Of a stretch of 64,000 bases of DNA, positions 34,633-44,249 are shown piece after piece. Source of the stretch: Paeniglutamicibacter cryotolerans (GTDB lineage: Bacteria > Actinomycetota > Actinomycetes > Actinomycetales > Micrococcaceae). The notes below the pieces were generated by a model. The model saw only the letters and a list, made by a program, of their open reading frames with translations. It had not been told where the DNA came from and made no database searches. Made by a program: the position numbers and the translations under genes. The first letter of the stretch is position 1; the number at the start of each line of letters is the position of its first letter. Where the stretch lies: the NCBI RefSeq assembly GCF_014190875.1, contig NZ_JACHVS010000002.1:1015945-1079944 (forward strand). Direction: 5' to 3'.

Positions 34633-35322
34633 ATGGCAGAACCCACACCCATCCGCGTCGCACTGGTGGATGACCAGCTGCTGGTGCGCAGCGGATTCAG
34701 GATGCTGATCAATTCGCAGGCGGACCTCGAGGTCATCGCCGAGGCCTCCAACGGGCGCGAGGCGCTGGCCTCCCCCGCACTGGCCGGGGCGGACGTCGTG
34801 CTGATGGACGTGCGCATGCCCGTGCTCGATGGCATCGCCACGACCCAGGCCCTGCTCGCCGGTTCCACGGCCCGTGAAAACGGCCCCAAGGTCATCGTGC
34901 TGACCACCTTCGACCTGGACGAGTACGCGCTCTCGGCGATCCAGGCCGGGGCCTCGGGGTTCCTGCTCAAGGACGCCCCGCCGGAGGAACTGCTCGAATC
35001 GATCCGGACGGTGCACCGCGGCGATGCAGTCATCGCGCCCTCGACCACCCGGCGGCTCCTGGACCACGTGGCCCCGATGCTGCGCCGCGCCGCAGCCACC
35101 AACACCACCCACGCCGACGCCGTGGCGTCCCTGACGGCCCGGGAGTCCGAGGTCTTCGAGCTGATAGCCCTGGGCCGCTCCAACCCGGAGATCGCCGCCG
35201 GGCTCTTCCTCTCCGAGGCGACGGTGAAGACCCACGTCGGACACATCCTGTCCAAGCTGAACGCCCGGGACAGGGTCCAGGCAGTAGTCATCGCCTACGA
35301 GACCGGCGTCGTCACCCCGTAG
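34633..35322 (+). CDS. LuxR/NarL-family response regulator
   Basis: 229 residues. Receiver domain 1-125: acidic pair D13-D14, phospho-accepting D59 in VVLMDVRMP, conserved threonine in VIVLTTFDLDEYAL and lysine in FLLKDAPPEEL. The C-terminal LuxR-type HTH is LTARESEVFELIALGRSNPEIAAGLFLSEATVKTHVGHILSKL. It is co-transcribed with the histidine kinase. A near-perfect palindrome upstream of the ABC exporter (36812-36829) is a candidate binding site. Confidence 0.95.
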   Translation: MAEPTPIRVALVDDQLLVRSGFRMLINSQADLEVIAEASNGREALASPALAGADVVLMDVRMPVLDGIATTQALLAGSTARENGPKVIVLTTFDLDEYALSAIQAGASGFLLKDAPPEELLESIRTVHRGDAVIAPSTTRRLLDHVAPMLRRAAATNTTHADAVASLTARESEVFELIALGRSNPEIAAGLFLSEATVKTHVGHILSKLNARDRVQAVVIAYETGVVTP

Positions 35323-35332
35323 CCTCGGTACG

Positions 35333-36484
35333 CTACTTCGCCGGGGTGATGTTCCCGTCGGCGAAATCCTCGAACAATGCCCGGGTGAGCTGGTTGGGCA
35401 CCAGGATGGACTGCCCGTCGGCGCTGGTTCCGTAGTCGGCCGGTGCCACCTGGTGCCCCACCTTCTTCGGGTCGATCCGCAGGGCCCAGGCCGCCAGGGT
35501 CAGCGCCGCCTCGGCATCCAGGTTCGTCTGCACGTGCTTGTCCGCAACCCCCAAAATGACCGGCAGTCCGGCCGGCCCCTCGAGCATGGCCTTGGCGCCG
35601 ATCCCGGCCAGCACCGTACCCTGGTTGAACGAGCGGTCGAAGTCGCCGTTGGGCAGCGTCTTGCGCTCGCGGGAGAACCAGAACGCGTCGTAGCCATCGA
35701 CCTTGACCACGCCCTGGGGGACCTTGCGCACCGGCATCGTCGCATCGACGGTGATGCCGCCGAGCTCGTTGATGATGTCCTGGAATCCGGTGAAACCGGT
35801 CAGTACGTAGCCCTCGATGTCCAGCCCGGTGGTGGCGGCGACCGCCTGCTGCTGGGCTTCGGGGCCGTGCAGGGCCAGTGCCGCGTTGATCTTCGCCATC
35901 TGCCCGCCGCCGACATCGGTCCAGATGTCCCGCGGCACGCCCATGATCCCGCCGCCGCCCTTCCCGTCGACGCCGATGACCTGGATGGCATCGGCCCTGG
36001 AAGCATCGACCTTCTCCCCGGTCGCCTCGCGCGCATCAGACCCCAGCAGCACCACGTGCCGGCTCGGGCCCAGCACGGTGTCCGGAACCCCGAGCCCCGG
36101 CCACCAGCCGCCGACGGCCTTCCAGCTTCCACCGCGCTCCACGGCGAGGGTGGCGTCCTTGCCGGAGACCAGCACGGCGATCTTCTCCCCGTTCCACGTT
36201 CCGGTGCCGGCGGTGACCTTCACCGGGGAGGTGGGAACGGTGGTATCGGCGAGCGCGGCTTTCACCGGTTCGGTGGCCCGCGGCGCCTTCCCGGTGTAGA
36301 TGGCCGTGGCCAGGACGGCGAGCGGTGCATCAAGGGTCGAGACATCGACGGCCGGCCGGCTGGGAGCCGGTGCGCTGGTGCTGGGCGGCAGTGGCGTCGG
36401 TTCGGGGGCCGGCTTGGAACAGCCGGTGGCCGCCAGGGCGAGACTGAGCGTCAGGGCGGGGAACAGGTATCGTGATCGGGGCAT
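35333..36484 (-). CDS. LytR-CpsA-Psr (LCP) family lipoprotein
   Basis: 383 residues. The signal peptide has a lipobox (LALAATGC), so it is anchored outside the membrane. A proline/serine linker and a less conserved domain (40-130) come first. The LCP domain follows: HVVLLGSDAREATGEKVDASRADAIQVI (near 143-170), IMGVPRDIW with the conserved arginine, MAKINAALALHG, GYVLTGFTGFQDIINELGGITVD and WFSRERKTLPNGDFDRSFNQGTVL. LCP enzymes transfer undecaprenyl-linked wall polymers onto peptidoglycan, so this may attach the product of the TagF-like enzymes to the left. The stop is 10 bases from that of the convergent response regulator. Confidence 0.88.
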   Translation of the reverse strand: MPRSRYLFPALTLSLALAATGCSKPAPEPTPLPPSTSAPAPSRPAVDVSTLDAPLAVLATAIYTGKAPRATEPVKAALADTTVPTSPVKVTAGTGTWNGEKIAVLVSGKDATLAVERGGSWKAVGGWWPGLGVPDTVLGPSRHVVLLGSDAREATGEKVDASRADAIQVIGVDGKGGGGIMGVPRDIWTDVGGGQMAKINAALALHGPEAQQQAVAATTGLDIEGYVLTGFTGFQDIINELGGITVDATMPVRKVPQGVVKVDGYDAFWFSRERKTLPNGDFDRSFNQGTVLAGIGAKAMLEGPAGLPVILGVADKHVQTNLDAEAALTLAAWALRIDPKKVGHQVAPADYGTSADGQSILVPNQLTRALFEDFADGNITPAK

Positions 36485-36493
36485 GAGGGCACG

Positions 36494-36781
36494 CTAACAT
36501 CCGGGAGGGTCCGGATCACCTTCAGGTTCCACATTGTTATCTTCGTGCGCGGGTACCGGATCCTTGTCCTGGCCGCTGGCCGCCTCGATGATCTGGCGCT
36601 TTCGTTCCTCCAGTGCGATCCGCGCCTCCAGGGCTGCCGGCTGGTAGAGCTGGTCCATGACCCCGAAGGCGCCGTCCAGCCCGCCACCCGAGTGATTGCC
36701 GGTGAAGCGGGCCCGCGATGCGGCCCAGAGCACGAGCAGGACCACTGCCGGTGTTCCGAGGATCCATGCCAGCGCCTCCAT
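36494..36781 (-). CDS. Small single-pass membrane protein
   Basis: 95 residues from the ATG at 36781. One N-terminal membrane segment (ALAWILGTPAVVLLVLWAA), then a cytoplasmic tail with a helical, charged region (LEARIALEERKRQIIEAASGQDK) and an acidic C-terminus. The stop is 10 bases from the start of the LCP gene on the same strand, so the two probably form an operon with this gene first. Function unknown; a role with the LCP protein is a guess from context. Confidence 0.7.
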   Translation of the reverse strand: MEALAWILGTPAVVLLVLWAASRARFTGNHSGGGLDGAFGVMDQLYQPAALEARIALEERKRQIIEAASGQDKDPVPAHEDNNVEPEGDPDPPGC

Positions 36782-36811
36782 GCCCGGAGCGTAGCACCGC
36801 GCACCCCTGCA

Positions 36812-36829
36812 CTCATACCCCGGTATGAG
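36812..36829. promoter_or_regulatory. Palindrome between divergent genes, likely operator
   Basis: CTCATACC-CC-GGTATGAG: perfect 8-bp arms around a CC centre, in the divergent region between the small membrane protein gene and the ABC exporter. It could be bound by the NarL-type regulator encoded at 34633-35322 or by another dimeric repressor. Confidence 0.55.
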
Positions 36830-36896
36830 AGGTACAGCCGTGAATCTCCACCTAGAGTTGCTGCCCCGGCATACACGGGCGCAATACGGTTGAATC

Positions 36897-37649
36897 ATGA
36901 CGATTACTCGCGAACACACTTCAACCTCGGCCGCCGTCTCGGCGATCGGGCTCACCAAGGTCTACGGCGAGGGCGGAACACGCGTCGAGGCCCTGCGCGG
37001 CGTCGATGTGGCTTTCGCCCGTGCCCGCTTCACGGCCATCATGGGCCCCTCGGGCTCGGGCAAGTCAACACTCATGCACTGCCTGGCCGGGCTCGATACC
37101 GCCACCTCCGGTTCAATCAGCATCGGGGACCGCGACATTTCCACGCTGAACGACGACCAGCTGACCCGGCTGCGCCGCGATTCGATCGGCTTCGTCTTCC
37201 AGGCGTTCAACCTGGTCCCCACGCTGAGCGCCAAGGCGAACATCTTGCTGCCGCTGCAGCTTGCCGGACGCAAGCACGATCCGGCGTGGATGGCGACCGT
37301 CGTGTCCACACTGGGCCTGGGCGACCGCCTGACCCATAAGCCGCACGAACTCTCCGGCGGGCAGCAGCAGCGCGTGGCGGTTGCCCGCGCCCTGTTGACC
37401 CGCCCCGAGGTGGTCTTCGGCGACGAGCCCACCGGCAACCTGGATTCACGTTCGGGTGCCGAGGTGCTCTCGCTGCTGCGCAGCTCCACCCGCGAAATGG
37501 GCCAGACCATCATCATGGTCACCCACGACCCGGTGGCGGCCAGCTACGCCGATCAGGTGCTGCTGATGAAGGACGGGCAGATCGTGGGCACGCTGGATAA
37601 CCCGACGGTCGAGTCGGTCACCGCGGCACTCTCGGGCCTGGGGGCCTAG
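36897..37649 (+). CDS. ABC exporter ATPase (MacB/LolD type)
   Basis: 250 residues. Walker A is [18 protein letters not shown] (near 51-68), Q-loop [10 protein letters not shown], signature [16 protein letters not shown] and Walker [14 protein letters not shown], then the switch histidine in IIMVTHD. The [12 protein letters not shown] motif and the FtsX-like partner mark the LolD/MacB group, which drives peptide, antibiotic or lipoprotein export from the membrane. Its stop is 5 bases before the permease start, so they are one operon. The palindrome at 36812 lies in its promoter region. Confidence 0.95.
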   Translation: MTITREHTSTSAAVSAIGLTKVYGEGGTRVEALRGVDVAFARARFTAIMGPSGSGKSTLMHCLAGLDTATSGSISIGDRDISTLNDDQLTRLRRDSIGFVFQAFNLVPTLSAKANILLPLQLAGRKHDPAWMATVVSTLGLGDRLTHKPHELSGGQQQRVAVARALLTRPEVVFGDEPTGNLDSRSGAEVLSLLRSSTREMGQTIIMVTHDPVAASYADQVLLMKDGQIVGTLDNPTVESVTAALSGLGA

Positions 37650-37654
37650 GCGCC

Positions 37655-40170
37655 ATGCTCCAGCTCGCACTGGCAAACCTGAAAACACATTCACGGCGCT
37701 TCATCGCCGTGTCGCTGGCCGTGATGATCGGTACCGCCTTCCTGGCGGCCACGCTCATGGTCAATTCCAGCACCACCGCCTCGTTGCAACGCAGCATCGG
37801 CGAGGCCTACGAAACGGCGGACCTGGTCGCCACACCGGACTGGAACATCGCCGGGGAAGAGGGCATCGAAGCCATCGGCGACAAGGCGCTCAAAGCCGTT
37901 GCCGCCGTACCCGGAGTTGCTGCCGTCCACGGATTGTCCCAATCCGCGGTCCGGGTCAAGGCCGGCAACGACGTCTACAACGCCGGCGTCGTCGAATACG
38001 CCGCCGACCCGTCGCTGCGCACGGTCAAGCTCGATGCCGGGGTGCTGCCCACCGCCGGGGACCAGATCGCCGTGGATTCGAACTTGCGAAGGAGTTCGGC
38101 ATTTCACTCGGCGACTTCGTCGTCCTGCAAACCCAGACCCCCGAGGGCAAGGAGCTGAACTTCAATGCCTCGGTGGTGGGGCTGAGCAAACCCAGCAACG
38201 ACCCCTCGATGGGCGCGGCCATGCTGCTGACCACCAACCACTCGCTGTTCGAACGCCTGGCCGGCGGGGCACCGAGCTACTCGGGCGTGCTGATCCGCAC
38301 CGACGGGACAGACCCCATCGCGATCAAGGACGGTGTCGGTGCCGCGCTGAAGGCCACCGGCATCTCCCCCACCGAGGTGCTCACCGCCGATGAACGCATC
38401 ATCGCCGATGTCGCCTCGATGTCCGGTGGCGAGGACGAGCTCACGATGGTCCTGCTCGTGTTCGCCCTGGTCGCGTTCGTGGTCACCGGGTTGGTGGTCA
38501 TGAACACCTTCTCCGTGCTCATTGCCCAGCGCACCCGTGAACTGGCACTGCTGCGCACCCTGGGTGCCGTGCGGGCGCAGATTCGCCGCTCGGTGCTCCT
38601 CGAAGCACTGGTCATCGGCCTGTTGGCCTCCACCCTGGGCGTCCTGCTGGCGACCGGCGTGATGGCCGCCCTCATCGGCATCCTTGCCGCAAACGTCGAC
38701 GGTGCCTCCTTCGCGGTCTTGTCGGTCTCGCCGATGTCGGTGATCGTCGGTATCGGTGCCGGCACGCTGATGACGCTCATTGCCGCCTGGGTGCCGGCCC
38801 GCCACGCGATGGGCGTCGCTCCGCTGGCCGCACTGCGCCCGGCCGACGACGCCACCTTGAAGAACAAGGCCGGGCTCGTGCGGATCATCCTCGGTTTCGT
38901 GCTGTTGCTTCTCGGCGGCGGGTTGCTGGCCATGGGAGCATTCACCAACAACCTGGTCATTGCCTTCGGTGGCGGGTTGCTGTCCTTCCCCGGCGTGCTG
39001 CTGCTCGCCTCGCTCTTCCTGCCCAAGTCCGTCTCGGCCGTCGGTGCCCTGTTCCGGGGAACCGGTGTCCCGGCACGGCTGGCCTCGCTGAACGCCGTGC
39101 GCAATCCGGGGCGTACCACCGCCACGGCCACCGCCCTGCTGATCGGCGTCACGCTGGTTTCGATGATGATGGTCGGCGCACAGACGGCCAAGGTCTCGTT
39201 GAACGGCACCTTGGCCGAGAACTATCTGGTTGACCTGACGGTCACCGACTACGACCCCCAGAACCCGTTCACGCAGGCCGATGCCGGCAAGGCACGTTCC
39301 ATCGAGGGCGTCCAGGACGTCGCCGTACTCAACCCGGTGGCCCTGAGCGGCGGCGGACAGACGGTCTACGCCACGGATGCCGCGGATCTGCGCTCGGTGC
39401 TCAACGACGTATCCAGGATCCCCGGCCCGGGCGAGGTCCTGGCGGCCCAGGGTAACCCCGGTACCACCATGAAGGTCTATGTGCAGGGCAACAAGCAGGT
39501 CACCGACCTCAAGATGATCCTCAGCGAGGCGACCTCTGTGGCCCCGGTGATGAGCACCGAGACGGCGGCAACGCTGCCTGCGGCCGATCCGAGCGCTGAG
39601 GCTCAGGCAGCGATGGATGGAAGCTTCCTGTGGATCAAGGTCGCTCCCGGCACCTCGTCGGCACAGGTCCAGGCGATCTCCAAGGACCTGTCCAAGGAAT
39701 TGAACGTCCAGGATTACCAGGTCGGCGGCTCCGTGCTGGAGCGCCAGATGTTCTCGCAGGTCATCGACATGATGCTGATGATCGTCAGCGGGTTGCTGGC
39801 GGTGGCGGTGTTCATCGCGCTGATCGGCGTGGCCAACACGCTCAGCCTCTCGGTGCTCGAACGCACCCGGGAGAACTCGCTGCTGCGGGCCCTGGGCCTG
39901 ACCCGGGGCCAACTACGCGGCATGCTCGCCCTCGAGGCGGTACTCATCGGCGGTGTTGCCGCACTGCTCGGCGTCATCCTCGGTTCGCTCTACGGGGCGC
40001 TGGGTGCCCAGTCGGCACTTGGCGAGTTCTCCGGGGTCATCGTCTCACTGCCCTGGCTGCAGCTGGCATCGGTGATCGGGATCAGCGTACTGGCCGCGCT
40101 GATCGCCTCGGTGGCACCGGCCCGGCGTGCGGCGCGCCTGTCCCCCGTCGAGGGGCTGGCCGCCGAATAG
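37655..40170 (+). pseudogene. FtsX-like ABC permease broken by a frameshift
   Basis: The gene would encode about 838 residues: an N-terminal membrane segment and MacB-like outer domain, three membrane segments (MVLLVFALVAFVVTGLVVMNTF...), a central pair, a second outer domain, and a C-terminal FtsX domain (VFIALIGVANTLSLSVLERTRENSLLRALGLTRGQL). The first frame (37655-38158) reads AGDQIAVDSN and then leaves the family; the next frame continues LAKEFGISLGDFVVLQ to the stop at 40170. One base missing near 38087 explains it. It may be a real recent null mutation, a phase-variable site or a sequencing error; the rest of the gene shows no decay. Confidence 0.85.
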
Positions 40171-40196
40171 CGGGGGCCACTGGCTCAACAGGCAAT

Positions 40197-40284
40197 GCGT
40201 CAGGCCCCCGCTGTTCCCTCCCCGGGGGACGCGATGAGGGCCTGACGCTTGTGGGGGCCGGGACCCCGGCGAGTCCCGGCCCCC
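40197..40284. terminator. Double hairpin, bidirectional terminator
   Basis: GCGTCAGGCCC (40197) pairs with GGGCCTGACGC (ending 40248), and GGGGGCCGGGAC (40253) pairs with GTCCCGGCCCCC (ending 40284). They lie between the convergent permease and the gene ending at 40300. Confidence 0.7.
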
Positions 40285-40299
40285 AGCAATGGGCAAATC

Positions 40300-40938
40300 C
40301 TAGGGAGCCTGCAACTCCCGCAGCTGGAAGTCGCCCTCGCCCAGCCCCTGATCGGCACACCAGGCTTCCGCCTGCTCCTTGCTCTCGAAGCCCTTGCCGC
40401 TAAAAACCACCCAGAACTTGTCACCCGTTTCGCGCCGGTTATCGAAGTGCTCGGTCGTGGTCAGGAACACCTTGCGCTCCTTGCCCAGTGATTCGTACTT
40501 GGACAGGAACGCCTTGTCATCGGCTCCGATCTTGGCGGAAGCGAGTTGGACGCCCCAGCGGTCCATGAGTGATCCGAAGGCACCGGCTTCCTCGCTGCGC
40601 AGCTTCCGCAGCTTCTTCAAAGCTTCGGCCTGCGGGTCCATGGTTTCCGTGGCGGCCGACGGAGTCGGCTCGGGGGCCGCCGTCGAGGGCGCTACCGGCT
40701 CAACGGTCTTCGGAGCCTGGGACATCGGCGCCACGGCCATCGGCCCCGGGTCCTTCGAACCGAAGGGGTCAAGCAGGACCATCAGCGATACGACCAGACC
40801 GCCCACGACCAGCACGCCGAGCAGCACGAAGACCCATGGCTTCCCGGACGTCCGGCGCTCGCCCGGTGGCGGAGGAGGCGGGGGCGGTTCAGGCCAGCCA
40901 CCCGTATTTCCATAGCTCGATTCCAAGGTCCCACCCAT
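40300..40938 (-). CDS. Single-pass membrane protein with proline-rich head
   Basis: 212 residues from the ATG at 40938; a GTG at 40971 is the alternative. The head has a run of eight prolines (WPEPPPPPPPPGERR), followed by one membrane segment (WVFVLLGVLVVGGLVVSLMVLL). A Pro/Ala/Thr linker leads to a coiled region (QAEALKKLRKLRSEEAGAFG) and a C-terminal fold ending FWVVFSGKGFESKEQAEAWCADQGL, which has the look of a SPOR-like peptidoglycan-binding domain. Predicted orientation: head inside, tail outside. No family name can be given with confidence. Confidence 0.65.
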   Translation of the reverse strand: MGGTLESSYGNTGGWPEPPPPPPPPGERRTSGKPWVFVLLGVLVVGGLVVSLMVLLDPFGSKDPGPMAVAPMSQAPKTVEPVAPSTAAPEPTPSAATETMDPQAEALKKLRKLRSEEAGAFGSLMDRWGVQLASAKIGADDKAFLSKYESLGKERKVFLTTTEHFDNRRETGDKFWVVFSGKGFESKEQAEAWCADQGLGEGDFQLRELQAP

Positions 40939-41249
40939 CAGGTCGTTCGGTTGCCAACGGCACGTACGCACCCGAGATTACCCGAAACGCGGTACACCAA
41001 GCGAAGCCGCGGGCGCCCCCGCCTTGGAAGAAAACCGCCGGCCGGCACCCAGCCGGTCCATTCTTCCCCCATCAACCCACTGCCGATGCCAGCAAGGAAA
41101 TTCCTGCCGGGGCTGCTCATCCAGGACCGGGTCCATGTCCTGATGAGCAGCCAGCACGGAGGCCTCGGCGAAGAGCAGCGAAGCGGCTTTCATCCGGGGC
41201 TCCCACAGCAGTAAATCGCCCATGCCCGCAGGCGATCAACGGCCAAAAA
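40939..41249. other. No gene recognised
   Basis: Only short arginine-, proline- and glycine-rich frames. On the minus strand this is downstream of the metG terminator and holds the promoter of the 40300-40938 gene. Confidence 0.5.
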
Positions 41250-41300
41250 GGCGGCGCCCGCTTCCGCTCCCCGAGCACGGGTTGGAATGCGGGCGCCGCC
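41250..41300 (-). terminator. metG terminator
   Basis: GGCGGCGCCCGC and GCGGGCGCCGCC form a perfect 12-bp stem. On the minus strand the stem is followed by CTTTTTGG, a short T run, 20 bases after the metG stop. Confidence 0.8.
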
Positions 41301-41320
41301 CATGTGGTGCGGTGGTCCTG

Positions 41321-42880
41321 CTACTCGGCCGGTTCCTCATACTTCGGGAAGATCGGGGTCGGCGCCGGCAACTGCGTACCGGGAACGATCGCCGTATCGA
41401 AGGCGGAGAAGGACCGGGCCGAGCCCTCGGGCTGGCCCAGCACCTCAAGCAGCTGTGCCGAGGAGGCCGGCATGACCGGCTGGGTCAGCAGCGCCACGCG
41501 GCGCACCACCTCGAGGGTCACATACAGCACCGTTTCCATGCGCGGCACGTCGGTCTTGCGCAGCACCCACGGGGCCTGATCGGCGAAGTAGGCGTTGGTG
41601 TCCCCCAACACATGCCAGATTGCTTCAAGCGACTTGTTGAACTCCTGGCGCGAGTAGGCGTCGCGGGAGAGGTCCAGCAGCTGCGCCGCGGCGGCGAGCA
41701 GCTCCGTGTCGGCGTCGGTGAATTCACCGGGTGTCGGAACGATGCCCTCCAGGTTCTTCGCGACCATGGACAGCGAGCGCTGGGCCAAGTTGCCCAGGTT
41801 GTTGGCCAGGTCCGAGTTCATCCGGCCCACGATGGATTCGTGGCTGTAGGAACCGTCGGCGCCGAAGGGCACCTCACGCAGGAAGAAGTAGCGGACCTGG
41901 TCCAGGCCGTACTGGGCGACGAAATCCGCCGGAGCCACCACGTTCCCCAGGGACTTGGACATCTTCACGCCGTTGTTGTTCAGGAAGCCGTGGATCATCA
42001 CGCGCTTGGGCAACGGGAGCCCGGCGGACATCAGGAACGCGGGCCAGTAAATGGCATGGAAGCGGGAGATGTCCTTGCCGATCACGTGCACATCGGCCGG
42101 CCAGAACTTCTTGTAGGTCTCGGACTCGGTGTCGGGGAAGCCGGTGCCGGTGAGGTAGTTGGTCAGCGCGTCGACCCACACGTACATCACGTGGTCCTTG
42201 TTGCCCGGGACCGGTACTCCCCAGTCGAACGTGGTGCGGGAGACCGAGAGGTCTTCCAGGCCGCGCTCGACGAAGCGGATGACTTCGTTGAAGCGGGTAT
42301 GCGGAGCGCCGAAGTCCGGCTGCTCGTTATAGAGCGCAAGCAGGCGGTCCTGGTAGGCCGAGAGCCTGAAGAAGTAGGACTCCTCCTCGGTCCAGGTCAC
42401 CTCGGTGTCGGTTTCCTTGGAGTAGCGCACGCCGTCCTCGCGCACCTCGGTGTCGTCCTCGGCGTGGAACGCCTCGTCGCGGACCGAATACCAGCCGGCG
42501 TACTTGTCCAGGTAGATGTCCCCGGCGGCTTCCATGCGCTTCCAGATGGCCTGGGCCGCCTCGTAGTGGTCGGCATCCGTGGTGCGGATGAAGCGGTCGT
42601 AGCTGATGCCCAACTCGTCGTTCATGCCCTGGAAGGCATCCGAGTTGCGCTGTGCGAGCTCCCGCGGGGTGATGCCCTGGGCCTGGGCCGTCTGCAGCAT
42701 CTTCTGTCCGTGTTCGTCGGTGCCGGTCATGAAGAATACGTCGTACCCGTCGAGGCGCTTGAAGCGGGCCATCGTGTCGGTGGCGATGACCTCGTAGGCA
42801 TGCCCGATGTGCGGCACGCCGTTCGGGTACGAAATCGCTGTGGTGATGAAAAACGGGGTCTGGTCCTGGGTCGAAGTCAC
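41321..42880 (-). CDS. metG: Methionyl-tRNA synthetase
   Basis: 519 residues; charges tRNA-Met with methionine. Class I signature HIGH at residues 24-27 ([11 protein letters not shown]) and KMSKS at 306-310 ([13 protein letters not shown]). The [10 protein letters not shown] block (51-60) and WVDALTNY near 235 bind methionine. The connective domain has no zinc-binding cysteines, the short-type MetRS. The anticodon-binding helical domain fills the C-terminus, and no EMAP-like tRNA-binding tail is present. It is a single gene with its own terminator; ATG start. Confidence 0.98.
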   Translation of the reverse strand: MTSTQDQTPFFITTAISYPNGVPHIGHAYEVIATDTMARFKRLDGYDVFFMTGTDEHGQKMLQTAQAQGITPRELAQRNSDAFQGMNDELGISYDRFIRTTDADHYEAAQAIWKRMEAAGDIYLDKYAGWYSVRDEAFHAEDDTEVREDGVRYSKETDTEVTWTEEESYFFRLSAYQDRLLALYNEQPDFGAPHTRFNEVIRFVERGLEDLSVSRTTFDWGVPVPGNKDHVMYVWVDALTNYLTGTGFPDTESETYKKFWPADVHVIGKDISRFHAIYWPAFLMSAGLPLPKRVMIHGFLNNNGVKMSKSLGNVVAPADFVAQYGLDQVRYFFLREVPFGADGSYSHESIVGRMNSDLANNLGNLAQRSLSMVAKNLEGIVPTPGEFTDADTELLAAAAQLLDLSRDAYSRQEFNKSLEAIWHVLGDTNAYFADQAPWVLRKTDVPRMETVLYVTLEVVRRVALLTQPVMPASSAQLLEVLGQPEGSARSFSAFDTAIVPGTQLPAPTPIFPKYEEPAE

Positions 42881-42958
42881 CCTAGGAATCTACCGTATCC
42901 CGGCGGATATCGGCCCATTTGACGAATCTGAAGACACCCCTCGGGGCACGGACCGGAC

Positions 42959-42988
42959 GGCCCGGGAGTGTTGTTGCCCCGCCGGGCC
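42959..42988 (-). terminator. Possible terminator of the sugar ABC operon
   Basis: GGCCCGG and CCGGGCC with a 16-nt loop, directly after the permease stop on the minus strand; no T run. Confidence 0.35.
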
Positions 42989-42989
42989 G

Positions 42990-44249
42990 CTAAGCACGGC
43001 CCGCTGCGACCCGTGAACGCCGCGAGAGCGAGTCGATGATCACGGCCAGCAGCAGCACGGCTCCGGTGATCATGTAGCGTACCGAGGAGTCCAGGTTCAC
43101 CAGGGTCAGCCCCGAGGAAATCGACTGGATGACCAGGATGCCCAGCAGCGCGGAGAACGCCGATCCGCGCCCGCCGAAGAGGCTGGTTCCGCCGATGACG
43201 GCAGCGGCTATCGCATTGAGGTTCGTATCCCCGCCGCCGGAGGACTGGTTGGCAGCGGCCAGGCGCCCGGCTGCCATGAGCCCGCCGACGGCGGCGAAGG
43301 TCGAACAGAGCACGAACACCGAGATGTAGACCCGGCGTACCTTGATTCCCGCCCGACGGGCCGCCTCCACATTGCCGCCCACGGCGTAGACGGCCCGGCC
43401 CCATCGGGTGCGCGAAAGGCAGAAGTGAACCACCAGGACCAGCACGATGAACAGCAAGAACATCAGCCCGACCCCGCGTGTCTGGTTCAGGTACCAAATG
43501 GGTACGACAAGCACGATCAGGAGCGCCACGGAACGGACGATCACCGCACCGAATGACATTCCGGACAGGTCCGCCGCACGGCGCCGGCGTGAAGCAGCGA
43601 GCTTCGTCCAGGCGTAGGCCAGTACGGCGAGAACGGCCAGCACGTACGCCAGCCAGCGCGGCAGGAACAGCTGCTGGGCGAAGTTCACCAGCCAGGAATC
43701 GAAGGGGATGTTAATGGATCCGGCGCTACCCAGGACCCACAGCTGTACGCCGAGGAATCCGAGCAGCCCGGCCAACGTGATCACGAAGCTGGGCACCCCG
43801 AACCGGGTATAGAGCAACCCATAGACCAGTCCCACCAACGCGCCGGTGGCCAGCGCCGCCAGCACGGCGAGCCACAGCGGCCATCCCGTCTGCACGTAGC
43901 CGACGGCCACCACCGCGGAGGCCAGTCCCGATACCGAGCCGATGGACAGGTCGATTTCTGCCAGCAACAACACCAGCACCACGCCGATGGCGATGGTTCC
44001 CACTGCCGCGCACTGCATGGTCAGGTTCACGAGGTTCGTGCTGGAGAGGAACTTCGGGTTCAGGATCTGGAAGGCCACCCAGATCACCACCAGGCCCACC
44101 ACCACCGGCAGCGAGCCCAGGTCCCCGCCCCGCACCCGGTGCGCAAATGCCTTCACGGCGCCGGAGAAACCCTGGTTTTGAATCAGGCGTTCATCCTGCA
44201 GGTCGGCCGCCACCGAAGGTGTGCCAGTGGTCGGGCTCGGTGTGCTCAT
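42990..44249 (-). CDS. Sugar ABC transporter permease (XylH-like)
   Basis: 419 residues with about ten or eleven hydrophobic segments, from LPVVVGLVVIWVAFQIL near 50 onwards. The BPD_transp_2 family signature GTIAIGVVLVLLLAEIDLSIGSVSGLASAVVAV lies in the N-terminal half, and NAIAAAVIGGTSLFGGRGSAFSALLGILVIQSI near the C-terminus is typical of xylose/ribose-type permeases. A short cytosolic N-terminus precedes. Its start overlaps the ATPase stop by four bases (ATGA), so they are translated together. The substrate is a sugar, xylose being the best guess from the binding protein. Confidence 0.92.
   Translation of the reverse strand: MSTPSPTTGTPSVAADLQDERLIQNQGFSGAVKAFAHRVRGGDLGSLPVVVGLVVIWVAFQILNPKFLSSTNLVNLTMQCAAVGTIAIGVVLVLLLAEIDLSIGSVSGLASAVVAVGYVQTGWPLWLAVLAALATGALVGLVYGLLYTRFGVPSFVITLAGLLGFLGVQLWVLGSAGSINIPFDSWLVNFAQQLFLPRWLAYVLAVLAVLAYAWTKLAASRRRRAADLSGMSFGAVIVRSVALLIVLVVPIWYLNQTRGVGLMFLLFIVLVLVVHFCLSRTRWGRAVYAVGGNVEAARRAGIKVRRVYISVFVLCSTFAAVGGLMAAGRLAAANQSSGGGDTNLNAIAAAVIGGTSLFGGRGSAFSALLGILVIQSISSGLTLVNLDSSVRYMITGAVLLLAVIIDSLSRRSRVAAGRA

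Noticed and set aside
38104..39912. 602-codon frame opposite the ABC permease
   Set aside because: Histidine-, glycine- and arginine-rich antisense shadow of a well-supported gene.
41222..42922. 566-codon frame opposite metG
   Set aside because: Antisense shadow in high-GC DNA; MetG on the other strand has all catalytic motifs.
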